From contig VGIE01000183.1 of assembly GCA_016867955.1 (NCBI GenBank), forward strand, positions 1 through 5,455: a stretch of 5,455 nt of DNA, written 5' to 3'. The notes below the pieces were generated by a model. That model searched no databases. It was not told where the DNA came from and saw nothing but the letters and a program-made list of their open reading frames with translations. Each line of letters starts with the position of its first letter. Within the stretch, counting starts at the first letter, position 1. Position numbers and translations under genes: made by a program. Positions 1 to 5,455 of this stretch are shown here, piece after piece. The stretch is from Betaproteobacteria bacterium (lineage in GTDB: Bacteria; Pseudomonadota; Gammaproteobacteria; Burkholderiales; SG8-39).

Positions 1-427
1 GTTCGTTCTCGGGATGCCCGTCGTGGCCGCGCACCCAGTGCCAGGACACCTCGTGCCGGCCGGCGAGCTGATCGAGGCGCATCCACAAATCGACATTTTT
101 CACCGGTTTCCTGTCCGCCGTCTTCCAGCCGCGCCGTTTCCAGCCTGAAATCCACTCCGAAATCCCCTTCTGCACATATTGCGAATCGGTGTAGACCTCG
201 AGGCGGCACGGGCGAGACAGCGCCTCCAGCGCGCTGATCACCGCCAACAGTTCCATGCGGTTGTTGGTTGTGCTGGCTTCCCCGCCGCAAAGCTCACGTT
301 CGTGCCCGTTCCACTGCATCAATGCCCCCCAGCCTCCCGGCCCCGGATTGCCCTTGCAGGCGCCATCGGCAAAGATCCGGACGACCTGCCCAAGTGACGG
401 ACTATCTGCGCTGGATCGGGCGGACAT
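1..427 (-). CDS. rnhA: Ribonuclease HI, 3' end cut off by the window edge
   Basis: Ribonuclease HI cleaves the RNA strand of RNA/DNA hybrids in the cytoplasm (R-loops, primers). 142 codons are visible against about 155 residues in E. coli, so only the C-terminus is missing. The fold's landmarks appear in order: FADGACKGNPGPGGWGAL (residues 19-36), TTNNRMEL (53-60), YTDSQYVQKGISEW (79-92), a basic helix GWKRRGWKT (95-103) and WHWVRGHDGHPENE (129-142). Metal-binding D21, E59 and D81 are present, as is the GHPENE loop corresponding to E. coli H124. The last catalytic Asp (E. coli D134) would lie just past the edge. The ATG at 427 overlaps the methyltransferase gene by 26 bp. No nearer in-frame start precedes the conserved core, so the N-terminus is about 13-16 residues longer than the core needs. 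A second in-frame ATG at 436 is also possible. A GAAGGGA stretch sits 2 nt before the 436 ATG and 11 nt before the 427 ATG. Identification is certain; the exact start is not. Confidence 0.96.
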   Translation of the reverse strand, partial: MSARSSADSPSLGQVVRIFADGACKGNPGPGGWGALMQWNGHERELCGGEASTTNNRMELLAVISALEALSRPCRLEVYTDSQYVQKGISEWISGWKRRGWKTADRKPVKNVDLWMRLDQLAGRHEVSWHWVRGHDGHPENE

Positions 428-1190
428 GGATGACATTGTCCCTTCGCGCGACCTGCACCAGGCCCGGACGCTTGGCGCGCGTTTCGCGCCATGGCGGCGT
501 GACCAGGCGCATCCCGTGATTGCGCTTCACGGCGCGCACGACGTAGGTGCCCCCCGCAATGGGCCACCAGCGATTCCCCGCATTCTCCATGAAGCGGAAA
601 CGCTCCAGCCAGCGCGCCTGCGCAAATGGCGGGGCATAGCAGCCAAAACGGCCGCCGTTCAACTCGAAACCCAGCAGGGTCAGCCAATCCTTCAGGCGGA
701 GCAATCCGATATAACGTGCGTCCCACGGGAAGACCCTGGCGTCCCGCTTCAGCATCGTGCCGATTCCACGCTTAAGTCCCCAAAGCGACAATGGATTGAA
801 ACCCGAGAGCACGATCTGGCCCTCCGGAATCAGCACCCGCTCGGCTTCGCGCAGGATCTGATGCGGCCGTTCGGAAAACTCGAGGATGTGCGGCAACACC
901 AGCAGATCCACGCTGTGCGTCGCGAGCGGCAGATGATGCGGCGTTGCACGCAGCGTGCAGCCATTCTCGTCGCCGGCGCGAATCTTGAGCGGGATCCGGT
1001 TCTCGCGCAGGAAATCGATGCCGGGGAGCCCCACCTGCACGGCGTGGAATCCGAACACGTCGTCCACCGCATTGTCGAACTGGCGCTGCTCCCACTCGAG
1101 CACATAGCGCCCCTGGGGCGTGCCAAACCAGTGGCTGAGCCTGTCGGTTTCCCCCACCTCGAGACCTGCCTGTGCAGCAGTTGTATTCAC
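402..1190 (-). CDS. YafS-like class I SAM-dependent methyltransferase
   Basis: This is a cytoplasmic methyltransferase of the Methyltransf_11/YafS type. Its substrate is unknown. Seen in the protein (262 aa from the GTG at 1190): an N-terminal WFGTPQGRYVLEWEQ segment (21-35), FGFHAVQVGLPG (46-57) at the place of motif I, TPHHLPLATHSVDLLVLPH (83-101) as motifs II/post-I, LREAERVLIPEGQIVLSGF (113-131) followed by NPLSLWGLKR (132-141), then RLKDWLTLLGFEL (165-177) and GGRFGCY (179-185). The LREAxRVL and SGFNPxS patterns match E. coli YafS closely. The glycine loop is degenerate (VGLPG rather than GxGxG), so SAM binding is inferred. The GTG start has GGGA 7 nt upstream. A longer form from a TTG at 1217 (271 aa, AGGA 9 nt upstream) is possible. 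The gene lies directly upstream of rnhA and overlaps it, which fits the conserved yafS-rnhA-dnaQ neighbourhood. The last 25 or so residues are basic and look poorly conserved. Confidence 0.9.
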   Translation of the reverse strand: MNTTAAQAGLEVGETDRLSHWFGTPQGRYVLEWEQRQFDNAVDDVFGFHAVQVGLPGIDFLRENRIPLKIRAGDENGCTLRATPHHLPLATHSVDLLVLPHILEFSERPHQILREAERVLIPEGQIVLSGFNPLSLWGLKRGIGTMLKRDARVFPWDARYIGLLRLKDWLTLLGFELNGGRFGCYAPPFAQARWLERFRFMENAGNRWWPIAGGTYVVRAVKRNHGMRLVTPPWRETRAKRPGLVQVARRDNVIHVRPIQRR

Positions 1191-1263
1191 GCATTCATCC
1201 CGTTCGTCACGTCGCAAGCCGAGTGGTCCTGCACCGGACCTGTGGCATCGCGATCAGGCTCAT

Positions 1264-1293
1264 ATTATGCGGCAATGCGCCTGTTCATTGCGA
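1264..1293 (-). promoter_or_regulatory. Possible promoter for the methyltransferase-rnhA operon
   Basis: Read on the minus strand, CATAAT (plus 1264-1269, 5 of 6 matches to the sigma70 -10) lies 18 nt downstream of TCGCAA (plus 1288-1293, 3 of 6 matches to -35). Transcription would begin about 60-70 nt before the GTG start at 1190. The -35 match is weak, so this rests mainly on the good -10 in an otherwise GC-rich gap. Confidence 0.35.
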
Positions 1294-1374
1294 TGCCCTG
1301 CGCACCGACGGGTTCGACGCGTATTGTCGGGAGGTGTTCGAGTGCCATGCCGCCCCCATATGAGACCGATCGGC

Positions 1375-1403
1375 TTGACCCTCCGAGGGTGCTCGGATAC
1401 CAT
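1375..1403 (+). promoter_or_regulatory. Probable sigma70 promoter for mltD
   Basis: TTGACC at 1375-1380 (5 of 6 matches to -35) and TACCAT at 1398-1403 (4 of 6 matches to -10) are separated by the ideal 17 nt. Transcription would start near 1410, about 40 nt before the mltD ATG. The spacer contains a perfect inverted repeat, TCCGAG (1382-1387) and CTCGGA (1392-1397), around a 4-nt centre. It could be an operator or just GC-rich coincidence. Confidence 0.5.
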
Positions 1404-1440
1404 CAGGCGGCTTTTTTTCCCGTCCGGACAAAGAGGGGTT

Positions 1441-1445
1441 GGGAG
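1441..1445 (+). promoter_or_regulatory. Ribosome binding site deciding the mltD start
   Basis: GGGAG sits 5 nt before the ATG at 1451. This supports that ATG over the in-frame TTG at 1439, which would make the protein four residues longer and overlaps the ribosome binding site itself. Confidence 0.75.
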
Positions 1446-1450
1446 AATCG

Positions 1451-3211
1451 ATGACCAATGCCCGTCACGCTGTTGCTTCGTTGCATCGCCCCCGTCGGAT
1501 TCAATGGTCTGCCTCAGCTCCAATCGGCAATGCCGTCGCCGCCGCATTGGCCGCGTTTTGGCTCTCGGCATGCGGATCTGCGCCATTGCGCGAAGCGCCG
1601 GCTGAAGCCGAGCGCATTACCGTAGCGCAGCCTGTCGCTCTTCCCGAACCTGCGGGCACGGCTGCACCGCAGTCGTACGCTGCAGGCACAGGCGCGGCAG
1701 GACCGGCTGTGCCGGCAACTGCAGCCCCCGCTCGTGCCGGCGGCAGCCCGCCGGCTGCCATGCTCGCGAGCCTGTCCCGTGGCCCGTCGGTTCCGGGCCC
1801 GGCCTTCGACGGAGTGCAGGAAGTCAAGGATGCGTTGCCGATTGCGCGCATGATTGACCTGACCACGCCCCCGGATGACCTCTGGGAGAGACTGCGTAAC
1901 GGCTTCGCCATGCCCAATCTGAGCACGCCGCTCGTGCTTGACAGGCAGATCTGGTACGCCAGCCGGCCAAGCGGGATCCAGCGCATGGTCGAGCGCAGCC
2001 GCCTTTACCTGTACCACATCGTCGGGGAACTCGAGAAACGCGGCATGCCCACTGAGCTCGCGCTGCTGCCCATGGTTGAGAGCGCGTTCAATCCGATGGC
2101 CCTGTCCAGCGCACGTGCGTCGGGACTCTGGCAGTTCATTCCTTCGACGGGGAAGAATTACAATCTCAAGCAGAACTGGTGGTATGACGCGCGGCGTGAC
2201 ATCGTCGCCTCGACGACGGCCGCGCTGGATTACCTGCAGTTTCTGTACGACATGCATGGCGATTGGCATCTGGCCCTGGCTTCCTACAACTGGGGCGAAA
2301 ACGCCGTGGCGCGCGCCATCGAGCGCAATCGCGCACGGGGCCTGCCCACTGACTACTCCAGCCTCACCATGCCGCAGGAGACGCGCTTCTACGTTCCGAA
2401 GCTGCAGGCGCTGAAGAATATATTCGCGCAACCGGAAGCGTTCCGGATAACTCTGGACCCTATCCCGAACGAACCCTATTTCGTGACCGTCCCGGCCAGG
2501 AACATCGATATCCGGCTCGCTGCGCGCCTGGCGGACATGCTGGTCGAGGAGCTTCTGGCGCTGAACCCCGCACACAATCGGCCCGTCATCACGCAGGGCG
2601 AATGGCTGGTGCTGCCCGTCGATCGCGTGGAGACCTTCCGGGCAAACCTCGGGAATTACGACAAGCCGCTGGTGTCCTGGCAACCCTACACGTTGAAGAA
2701 GGGAGATCGCCTGGAAAAGCTAGCGGCCGAGCACGGCGTCGCGCTTACCAAGCTGCGGCAGGTCAACAGCATCTCGCTAAGGACACGGGTGGTGCCCGGT
2801 TTCGAGCTGCTGCTCCCGCGCAAGGGAGCCTCGGTGGAACCGCTCCCGACCCTGTATGCGCCCCCGCCTGTGCCGGCGCGCCCCGTGCGCGCGGAACGCG
2901 AACCGGATCGCACAGTCACACGACAGATCATTCACACTGTCTCCCGCGGCGAAACGCTCGCCACGATCGCAGAACGCTACAAGGTCTCTCTCGACGACTT
3001 GAAGCGATGGAACAAGATCGGCCGGCTCGCGGCAGGCCAGAAACTTCAAGTCGAGGAGACGGTGACGATCCCGGGCGCACGCAAAGCGCTGGTTCGCCAA
3101 CCGGCGGCGCGCAAGGCGACGCCGAGGAAGCCCGTGCAAGCCGCCCGTCCCGCGATACGCGCCAGCGCCAGCACCGCGGCCCAGTCTGCGGCGCGAACCG
3201 CCAGCCGCTAG
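1451..3211 (+). CDS. mltD: Membrane-bound lytic transglycosylase D, lipoprotein with two LysM domains
   Basis: MltD cleaves the MurNAc-GlcNAc glycosidic bond of peptidoglycan, leaving 1,6-anhydro-MurNAc, and acts from the periplasmic face of the outer membrane. The 586-aa protein begins with a basic N-region, a hydrophobic stretch (about 26-38) and a lipobox LSAC with Cys41. The residue after it is Gly, so no Asp retention signal is present and outer-membrane sorting is expected. An Ala/Pro/Gly-rich linker (about 44-115) precedes the family 1 transglycosylase domain. That domain has LLPMVESAFNP (205-215, probable catalytic Glu210), SGLWQFIPSTGK (224-235), the WWYDARRD segment (243-250) and ASYNWGENAV (277-286). 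Two LysM domains follow, at about 412-456 and 494-537 (HTVSRGETLATIAERY), and bind glycan. The tail (about 544-586) is Arg/Lys/Ala/Pro-rich. E. coli MltD is about 450 aa; the extra length lies mainly in the linker and tail. The gene is monocistronic by context: divergent from the methyltransferase and convergent with the ABC genes. Confidence 0.95.
   Translation: MTNARHAVASLHRPRRIQWSASAPIGNAVAAALAAFWLSACGSAPLREAPAEAERITVAQPVALPEPAGTAAPQSYAAGTGAAGPAVPATAAPARAGGSPPAAMLASLSRGPSVPGPAFDGVQEVKDALPIARMIDLTTPPDDLWERLRNGFAMPNLSTPLVLDRQIWYASRPSGIQRMVERSRLYLYHIVGELEKRGMPTELALLPMVESAFNPMALSSARASGLWQFIPSTGKNYNLKQNWWYDARRDIVASTTAALDYLQFLYDMHGDWHLALASYNWGENAVARAIERNRARGLPTDYSSLTMPQETRFYVPKLQALKNIFAQPEAFRITLDPIPNEPYFVTVPARNIDIRLAARLADMLVEELLALNPAHNRPVITQGEWLVLPVDRVETFRANLGNYDKPLVSWQPYTLKKGDRLEKLAAEHGVALTKLRQVNSISLRTRVVPGFELLLPRKGASVEPLPTLYAPPPVPARPVRAEREPDRTVTRQIIHTVSRGETLATIAERYKVSLDDLKRWNKIGRLAAGQKLQVEETVTIPGARKALVRQPAARKATPRKPVQAARPAIRASASTAAQSAARTASR
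1736..1759 (+). repeat. Two overlapping, mutually exclusive GC hairpins inside mltD
   Basis: GCCGGCGG (1736-1743) and CCGCCGGC (1748-1755) form a perfect 8-bp stem with a 4-nt loop. GGCAGCC (1742-1748) and GGCTGCC (1753-1759) form a perfect 7-bp stem with a 4-nt loop. They share bases, so only one can form at a time. The stretch encodes the Gly/Ser/Pro part of the linker after the lipobox. A functional role is unproven; low-complexity GC-rich codons can produce this by chance. Confidence 0.4.
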
Positions 3212-3252
3212 GCGGGCGAGGAAACGCGCAAATTCAGCTAATTCATTGCGGC

Positions 3253-3291
3253 AATAGCCCGCTTCAAGCGGCTTCCTGGGCCGATGCTATT
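3253..3291. terminator. Possible bidirectional stem structure at the mltD/ABC convergent junction
   Basis: An outer arm AATAGC (3253-3258) pairs with GCTATT (3286-3291), extendable by GG/CC with one bulged base. Nested inside is CCGCT (3259-3263) with AGCGG (3267-3271) around TCA. The structure lies between the convergent mltD and ABC ATPase genes and overlaps the ATPase stop codon at 3287-3289. There is no clear U-tract on either strand, so intrinsic termination is only suggested by position and pairing. Confidence 0.3.
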
Positions 3292-4147
3292 CCGGTGTTG
3301 ATATAAGCTCGGCACGGCTGGCCATGCCATCACCGGCCGCATGCAGCCAGCAATGCACGGTGCGCGTCGGCGACAGGACCGCAGCACCCGGATAGCCGGT
3401 ACGGCACTCTGCGCGTACCTGCGGACAGCGCGGATGAAAATGACAGCCGGCGGGCGGGTTAACGGGCGAAGGAAGTTCGCCTTCGAGCTGCGCCACCGGA
3501 CGACCCTTCGCCGCATCAACCTTGGGCACCGCAGCCAGCAGCGCCCTGGTGTATGGATGCTCCGGCGCGCCGAGCACCTCGAACACGGTGCCACGCTCGA
3601 CGATGCGCCCCAGGTACATCACTGCAACCTCGTGCGCGATGTATTCAACGACCGAAATGTTGTGGGTGATGAACAGGTACGACAGGCCAAGATCGCGCTG
3701 CAGGGACTTGAGCAGGTTGAGAATCTGGGCCTGGACCGACACATCCAGCGCACTCGTGGGCTCGTCGCACACCAGCAGCCTCGGCCGGACCGCCAGCGCG
3801 CGGGCGATGGCGATGCGCTGCCGCTGGCCTCCTGAGAACTCGTGGGGATATCGGCCCATCACCTCCGCGGCGAGGCCCACCTGAGCAAGCAGCGTGGCGG
3901 AGCGACGCGCAATGCTCCCGGCATCCGTATCGTCACCGAGGGCCAATTGCCCCTCTGCCAGTATGTCGCCGACGCGCATGCGCGGATTGAGCGATGCATA
4001 GGGATCCTGGAACACGATCTGGAAATCGCGCCGGCTGCGCCGCAACTGGCTGCCGCGCAGCTGGTCCAGGGCAACCCCGTCCAGTTGCACGCTCCCGGCC
4101 GTGGGGTGCAGCAGCTGGATGATGGCCTTGCCGGCGGTGGTTTTTCC
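3287..4147 (-). pseudogene. Second ATPase half (DppF/OppF-like), frame-shifted and lacking most of its Walker A
   Basis: This is the downstream half of a tandem peptide/nickel-type ABC ATPase, in a different frame from the upstream half. From 4147 it reads GKTTAGKAIIQLL, the tail of a P-loop and its helix. Then come the Q-loop VFQDPYASLNP, the signature FSGGQRQR, Walker B LLVCDEP with SALD, the H-loop ITHN, the oligo_HPY region (EHPYTRALL) and a four-Cys C-terminal cluster (CHFHPRC, then Cys 7 and 25 residues further on). 286 codons remain and, apart from the P-loop, everything downstream looks intact, suggesting a recent event. The GxSGxG part of Walker A is absent and no ATG, GTG or TTG lies in this frame before a GTG at 4090. 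A product started there (267 aa) would lack Walker A altogether and should not hydrolyse ATP. It could instead be an assembly error in an intact gene; the sequence alone cannot decide. Confidence 0.8.
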
Positions 4148-5313
4148 ACCAGGGTCCGGCCCGCCGGTATGTCGAGTGCAACACCGTCAACCGCCTTGAC
4201 CTGCCCCACCGTTCGCCGCAACACGCCCTTGCGGATCGGGAAATGCAATTTCAGGCCGCGCACCTGCAGCAATGGCGGGGCATGCGCGTCACCCTGGCGG
4301 GTACCTGGCGCGTCCATTGACAGCCTGCCCAGCGCAGAGGCGCCGATTTCCCTCGTGCGCACGCAACGCACAACATGCCCTGAAGCGACTTCGAGCAGCG
4401 GTGGCTCGCCCTGCCGGCATGCCGGTGCCGCCGATTCGCAGCGATCAACAAAGCGGCACTCGCTGAACACCCGGGTCAGCGCGGGCACCTGCCCCGGAAT
4501 CACCGCCAGCTCCCCTGACCTGCCGGCGACCCCTGGCAGTGACTCGAACAACTTGCGCGAATACGGGTGTCGCGGCTCGCGGAAGAACCGGTCGCGCGCG
4601 GCGACTTCCACAAGCCTGCCGGCATACATCACCCCCACCTGGTGCGCCATCTTGGAGACGATGCCGAGATCGTGCGTGATCAGCAGCATGGCCATGCCGC
4701 GCTTGCGTTGCAAGTCCCGCAACAGATCCAGGACCTGCGCCTGGATAGTGACATCCAGGGCGGTGGTGGGTTCATCGGCGACCAGCAGATCGGGCTCTGC
4801 CGCCAGCGCCATCGCAATCATGACCCGCTGCTTCATCCCGCCGGACAGCTGGAACGGGTACTCCGCGGTGCGATGCGCCGGCGACGGCAGGCCCACGGAA
4901 TCCAGCAGCTCGACCACACGTCGCGACGCCTCGGCGCCCGACGTGCGCAGATGGCGCAGCAGCACTTCGGCGACTTGGGTGCCGACCGTCATTACCGGAT
5001 TCAGGCTGGTGCCGGGCTCCTGGAAGATCATGGCGATGCGCTTTCCACGCACATCGCGCATCTCTTTTTCCGCCAGGGGGAACAGGTCACGCCCGTCGAG
5101 CATCACCGTCCCTCCCGCGAGGCGCGCCGCCTCCGGCAGCAGGCGCATGATCGAGAGCGCCGTCATGCTCTTGCCGCTGCCCGACTCGCCCACCAGCGCA
5201 AAGGTCTCGCCACGCCGGATGGCGAAATCCACACCGTCCACGGCACGCAGGGGCCCTGAGGCAGTGTCAATCCAGGCTCGCAGCCCGTTCACCTCCAGGA
5301 TGATGTCGGACAT
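3859..5313 (-). CDS. Peptide/nickel-type ABC importer ATPase, DppD-like first half of a broken DppD-DppF fusion
   Basis: This is the cytoplasmic ATPase of a di/oligopeptide (or nickel/glutathione-like) importer. The substrate cannot be read from the sequence. The first nucleotide-binding domain is complete: Walker A GESGSGKS (42-49), Q-loop Gln98, signature LSGGMKQR (156-163), Walker B LLVADEP (176-182) with Glu181, and H-loop His214. It is followed by the oligo_HPY region (HPYSRKLFESLP, 249-260) and Cys286, 292, 299 and 317, the C-terminal cysteine set seen in this family. A linker leads into a second ATPase domain (about 347-388: LLQVRGLKLHFP, then VDGVALDIPAGRTL). Homology stops abruptly at L388 (plus position 4150). 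Residues 389-484 are out of frame, rich in Pro, Cys, Trp and Arg, and are not real protein. An intact fusion would be about 680 aa, the size of DppD plus DppF. The ATG at 5313 follows the permease stop by 6 nt with no clear ribosome site, implying translational coupling. Confidence 0.88.
   Translation of the reverse strand: MSDIILEVNGLRAWIDTASGPLRAVDGVDFAIRRGETFALVGESGSGKSMTALSIMRLLPEAARLAGGTVMLDGRDLFPLAEKEMRDVRGKRIAMIFQEPGTSLNPVMTVGTQVAEVLLRHLRTSGAEASRRVVELLDSVGLPSPAHRTAEYPFQLSGGMKQRVMIAMALAAEPDLLVADEPTTALDVTIQAQVLDLLRDLQRKRGMAMLLITHDLGIVSKMAHQVGVMYAGRLVEVAARDRFFREPRHPYSRKLFESLPGVAGRSGELAVIPGQVPALTRVFSECRFVDRCESAAPACRQGEPPLLEVASGHVVRCVRTREIGASALGRLSMDAPGTRQGDAHAPPLLQVRGLKLHFPIRKGVLRRTVGQVKAVDGVALDIPAGRTLVEKPPPARPSSSCCTPRPGACNWTGLPWTSCAAASCGAAGAISRSCSRIPMHRSIRACASATYWQRGNWPSVTIRMPGALRVAPPRCLLRWASPRR
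4136..4155 (-). other. Deletion/frameshift junction in the second Walker A
   Basis: Read on the minus strand, ACC CTG (4155-4150, Thr-Leu of PAGRTL) is followed by only GT (4149-4148) and then GGA AAA ACC ACC (4147-4136, Gly-Lys-Thr-Thr). Family members carry about eight residues here (typically ALVGESGC or similar). The expected 24 nt are reduced to 2, a net loss of about 22 nt. That explains both the missing glycine loop and the frame change. The 22-nt figure assumes standard P-loop spacing. Confidence 0.8.
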
Positions 5314-5319
5314 CGCGGC

Positions 5320-5455
5320 TCAGGTCCCTGCGGCCTGTGCCGCTGCCGCCGGCCCCGGCCGGCGCGGAACGACCGCCACGCGCGGATCGAAGGCATCCCG
5401 CACCGCATCGGCAAACAGGTTAGCGGCCAGCACGACCAGCAGCATGAACACGAAG
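5320..5455 (-). CDS. ABC importer permease, DppC/OppC-like, C-terminal end only
   Basis: Only the last 44 residues and the TGA stop (5320-5322) are in the window. They read FVFMLLVVLAANLFADAVRD then AFDPRVAV: the end of the last membrane helix, followed by the NLxxDxxRDxxDPR motif that closes the inner-membrane permeases of peptide/nickel importers. An Arg/Pro/Ala-rich tail of about 17 residues follows and is longer than in typical DppC. The gene lies 6 nt upstream of the tandem ATPase on the same strand, the usual binding protein-DppB-DppC-ATPase operon order, so the rest of the importer should lie beyond the right edge. Confidence 0.88.
   Translation of the reverse strand, partial: FVFMLLVVLAANLFADAVRDAFDPRVAVVPRRPGPAAAAQAAGT

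Noticed and set aside
1404..1420. T-run (1412-1418) after GGCGGC as an intrinsic terminator
   Set aside because: No stem immediately precedes the T-run. It lies between the mltD promoter and its start codon, within the expected leader.
255..1454. Long plus-strand open frame (399 codons) opposite the methyltransferase and rnhA
   Set aside because: It lies antisense to two clearly homologous genes, has no recognisable domain and an Arg/His/Pro-rich composition typical of shadow frames in GC-rich DNA.
1514..2683. Minus-strand open frame (389 codons) opposite mltD
   Set aside because: It is antisense to a well-supported MltD coding region, has no family motif and is Arg/His-rich, as expected of a shadow frame.
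3859..4149. A novel Cys/Trp/Pro-rich C-terminal domain on the first ATPase
   Set aside because: It is the DppF-like sequence read out of frame; the correct frame of the same DNA gives an excellent ATPase match.
4136..4155. Programmed -1 frameshift on the A-run (GGAAAAACC) joining the two ATPase halves
   Set aside because: A slip on AAA would restore the frame, but the joined product would read GRTLVEKTT and still lack the glycine loop of Walker A. Bases are missing, so slippage cannot restore a working site.
4567..5259. Plus-strand open frame (230 codons) opposite the first ATPase domain
   Set aside because: The opposite strand carries every ABC ATPase motif; this frame shows none and is rich in His, Gln and Arg.

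Overview
The window is GC-rich chromosomal DNA from a proteobacterium, most likely a betaproteobacterium of the Burkholderiales type. That placement is inferred. The YafS-like methyltransferase resembles betaproteobacterial homologues as I recall them, and the association of mltD, a YafS-like methyltransferase and rnhA is a conserved beta/gammaproteobacterial neighbourhood. No tRNA, rRNA, CRISPR array, insertion sequence or prophage gene is visible.

Left part (1-1190, minus strand): a YafS-like SAM-dependent methyltransferase is followed by rnhA (ribonuclease HI), which runs off the left edge. Their ends overlap by 26 bp, so they are probably co-transcribed and translationally coupled. In relatives dnaQ usually lies nearby, beyond the left edge here.

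Middle (1191-3211): a divergent intergenic region of about 260 bp carries a plausible sigma70 promoter for mltD and a weaker one for the methyltransferase operon. mltD, on the plus strand, encodes an outer-membrane lipoprotein lytic transglycosylase with two LysM domains. gloB (glyoxalase II), which lies between mltD and yafS in E. coli, is absent.

Right part (3287-5455, minus strand): the 3' end of a peptide/nickel-type ABC importer operon converges on mltD. It holds the last 44 residues of a DppC/OppC-like permease, then a DppD-DppF-type tandem ATPase. The first ATPase domain is complete. The second has lost most of its Walker A loop in what looks like a deletion of about 22 bp that also shifts the frame, so the gene is read as two overlapping out-of-frame pieces. 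This lesion is the most notable observation in the window. A short AT-flanked stem structure, possibly a terminator, lies at the convergent junction.

The genes are otherwise ordinary housekeeping and transport functions: DNA/RNA hybrid removal, a small methyltransferase of unknown substrate, peptidoglycan cleavage and peptide uptake. I see no evidence for a new multi-gene system.
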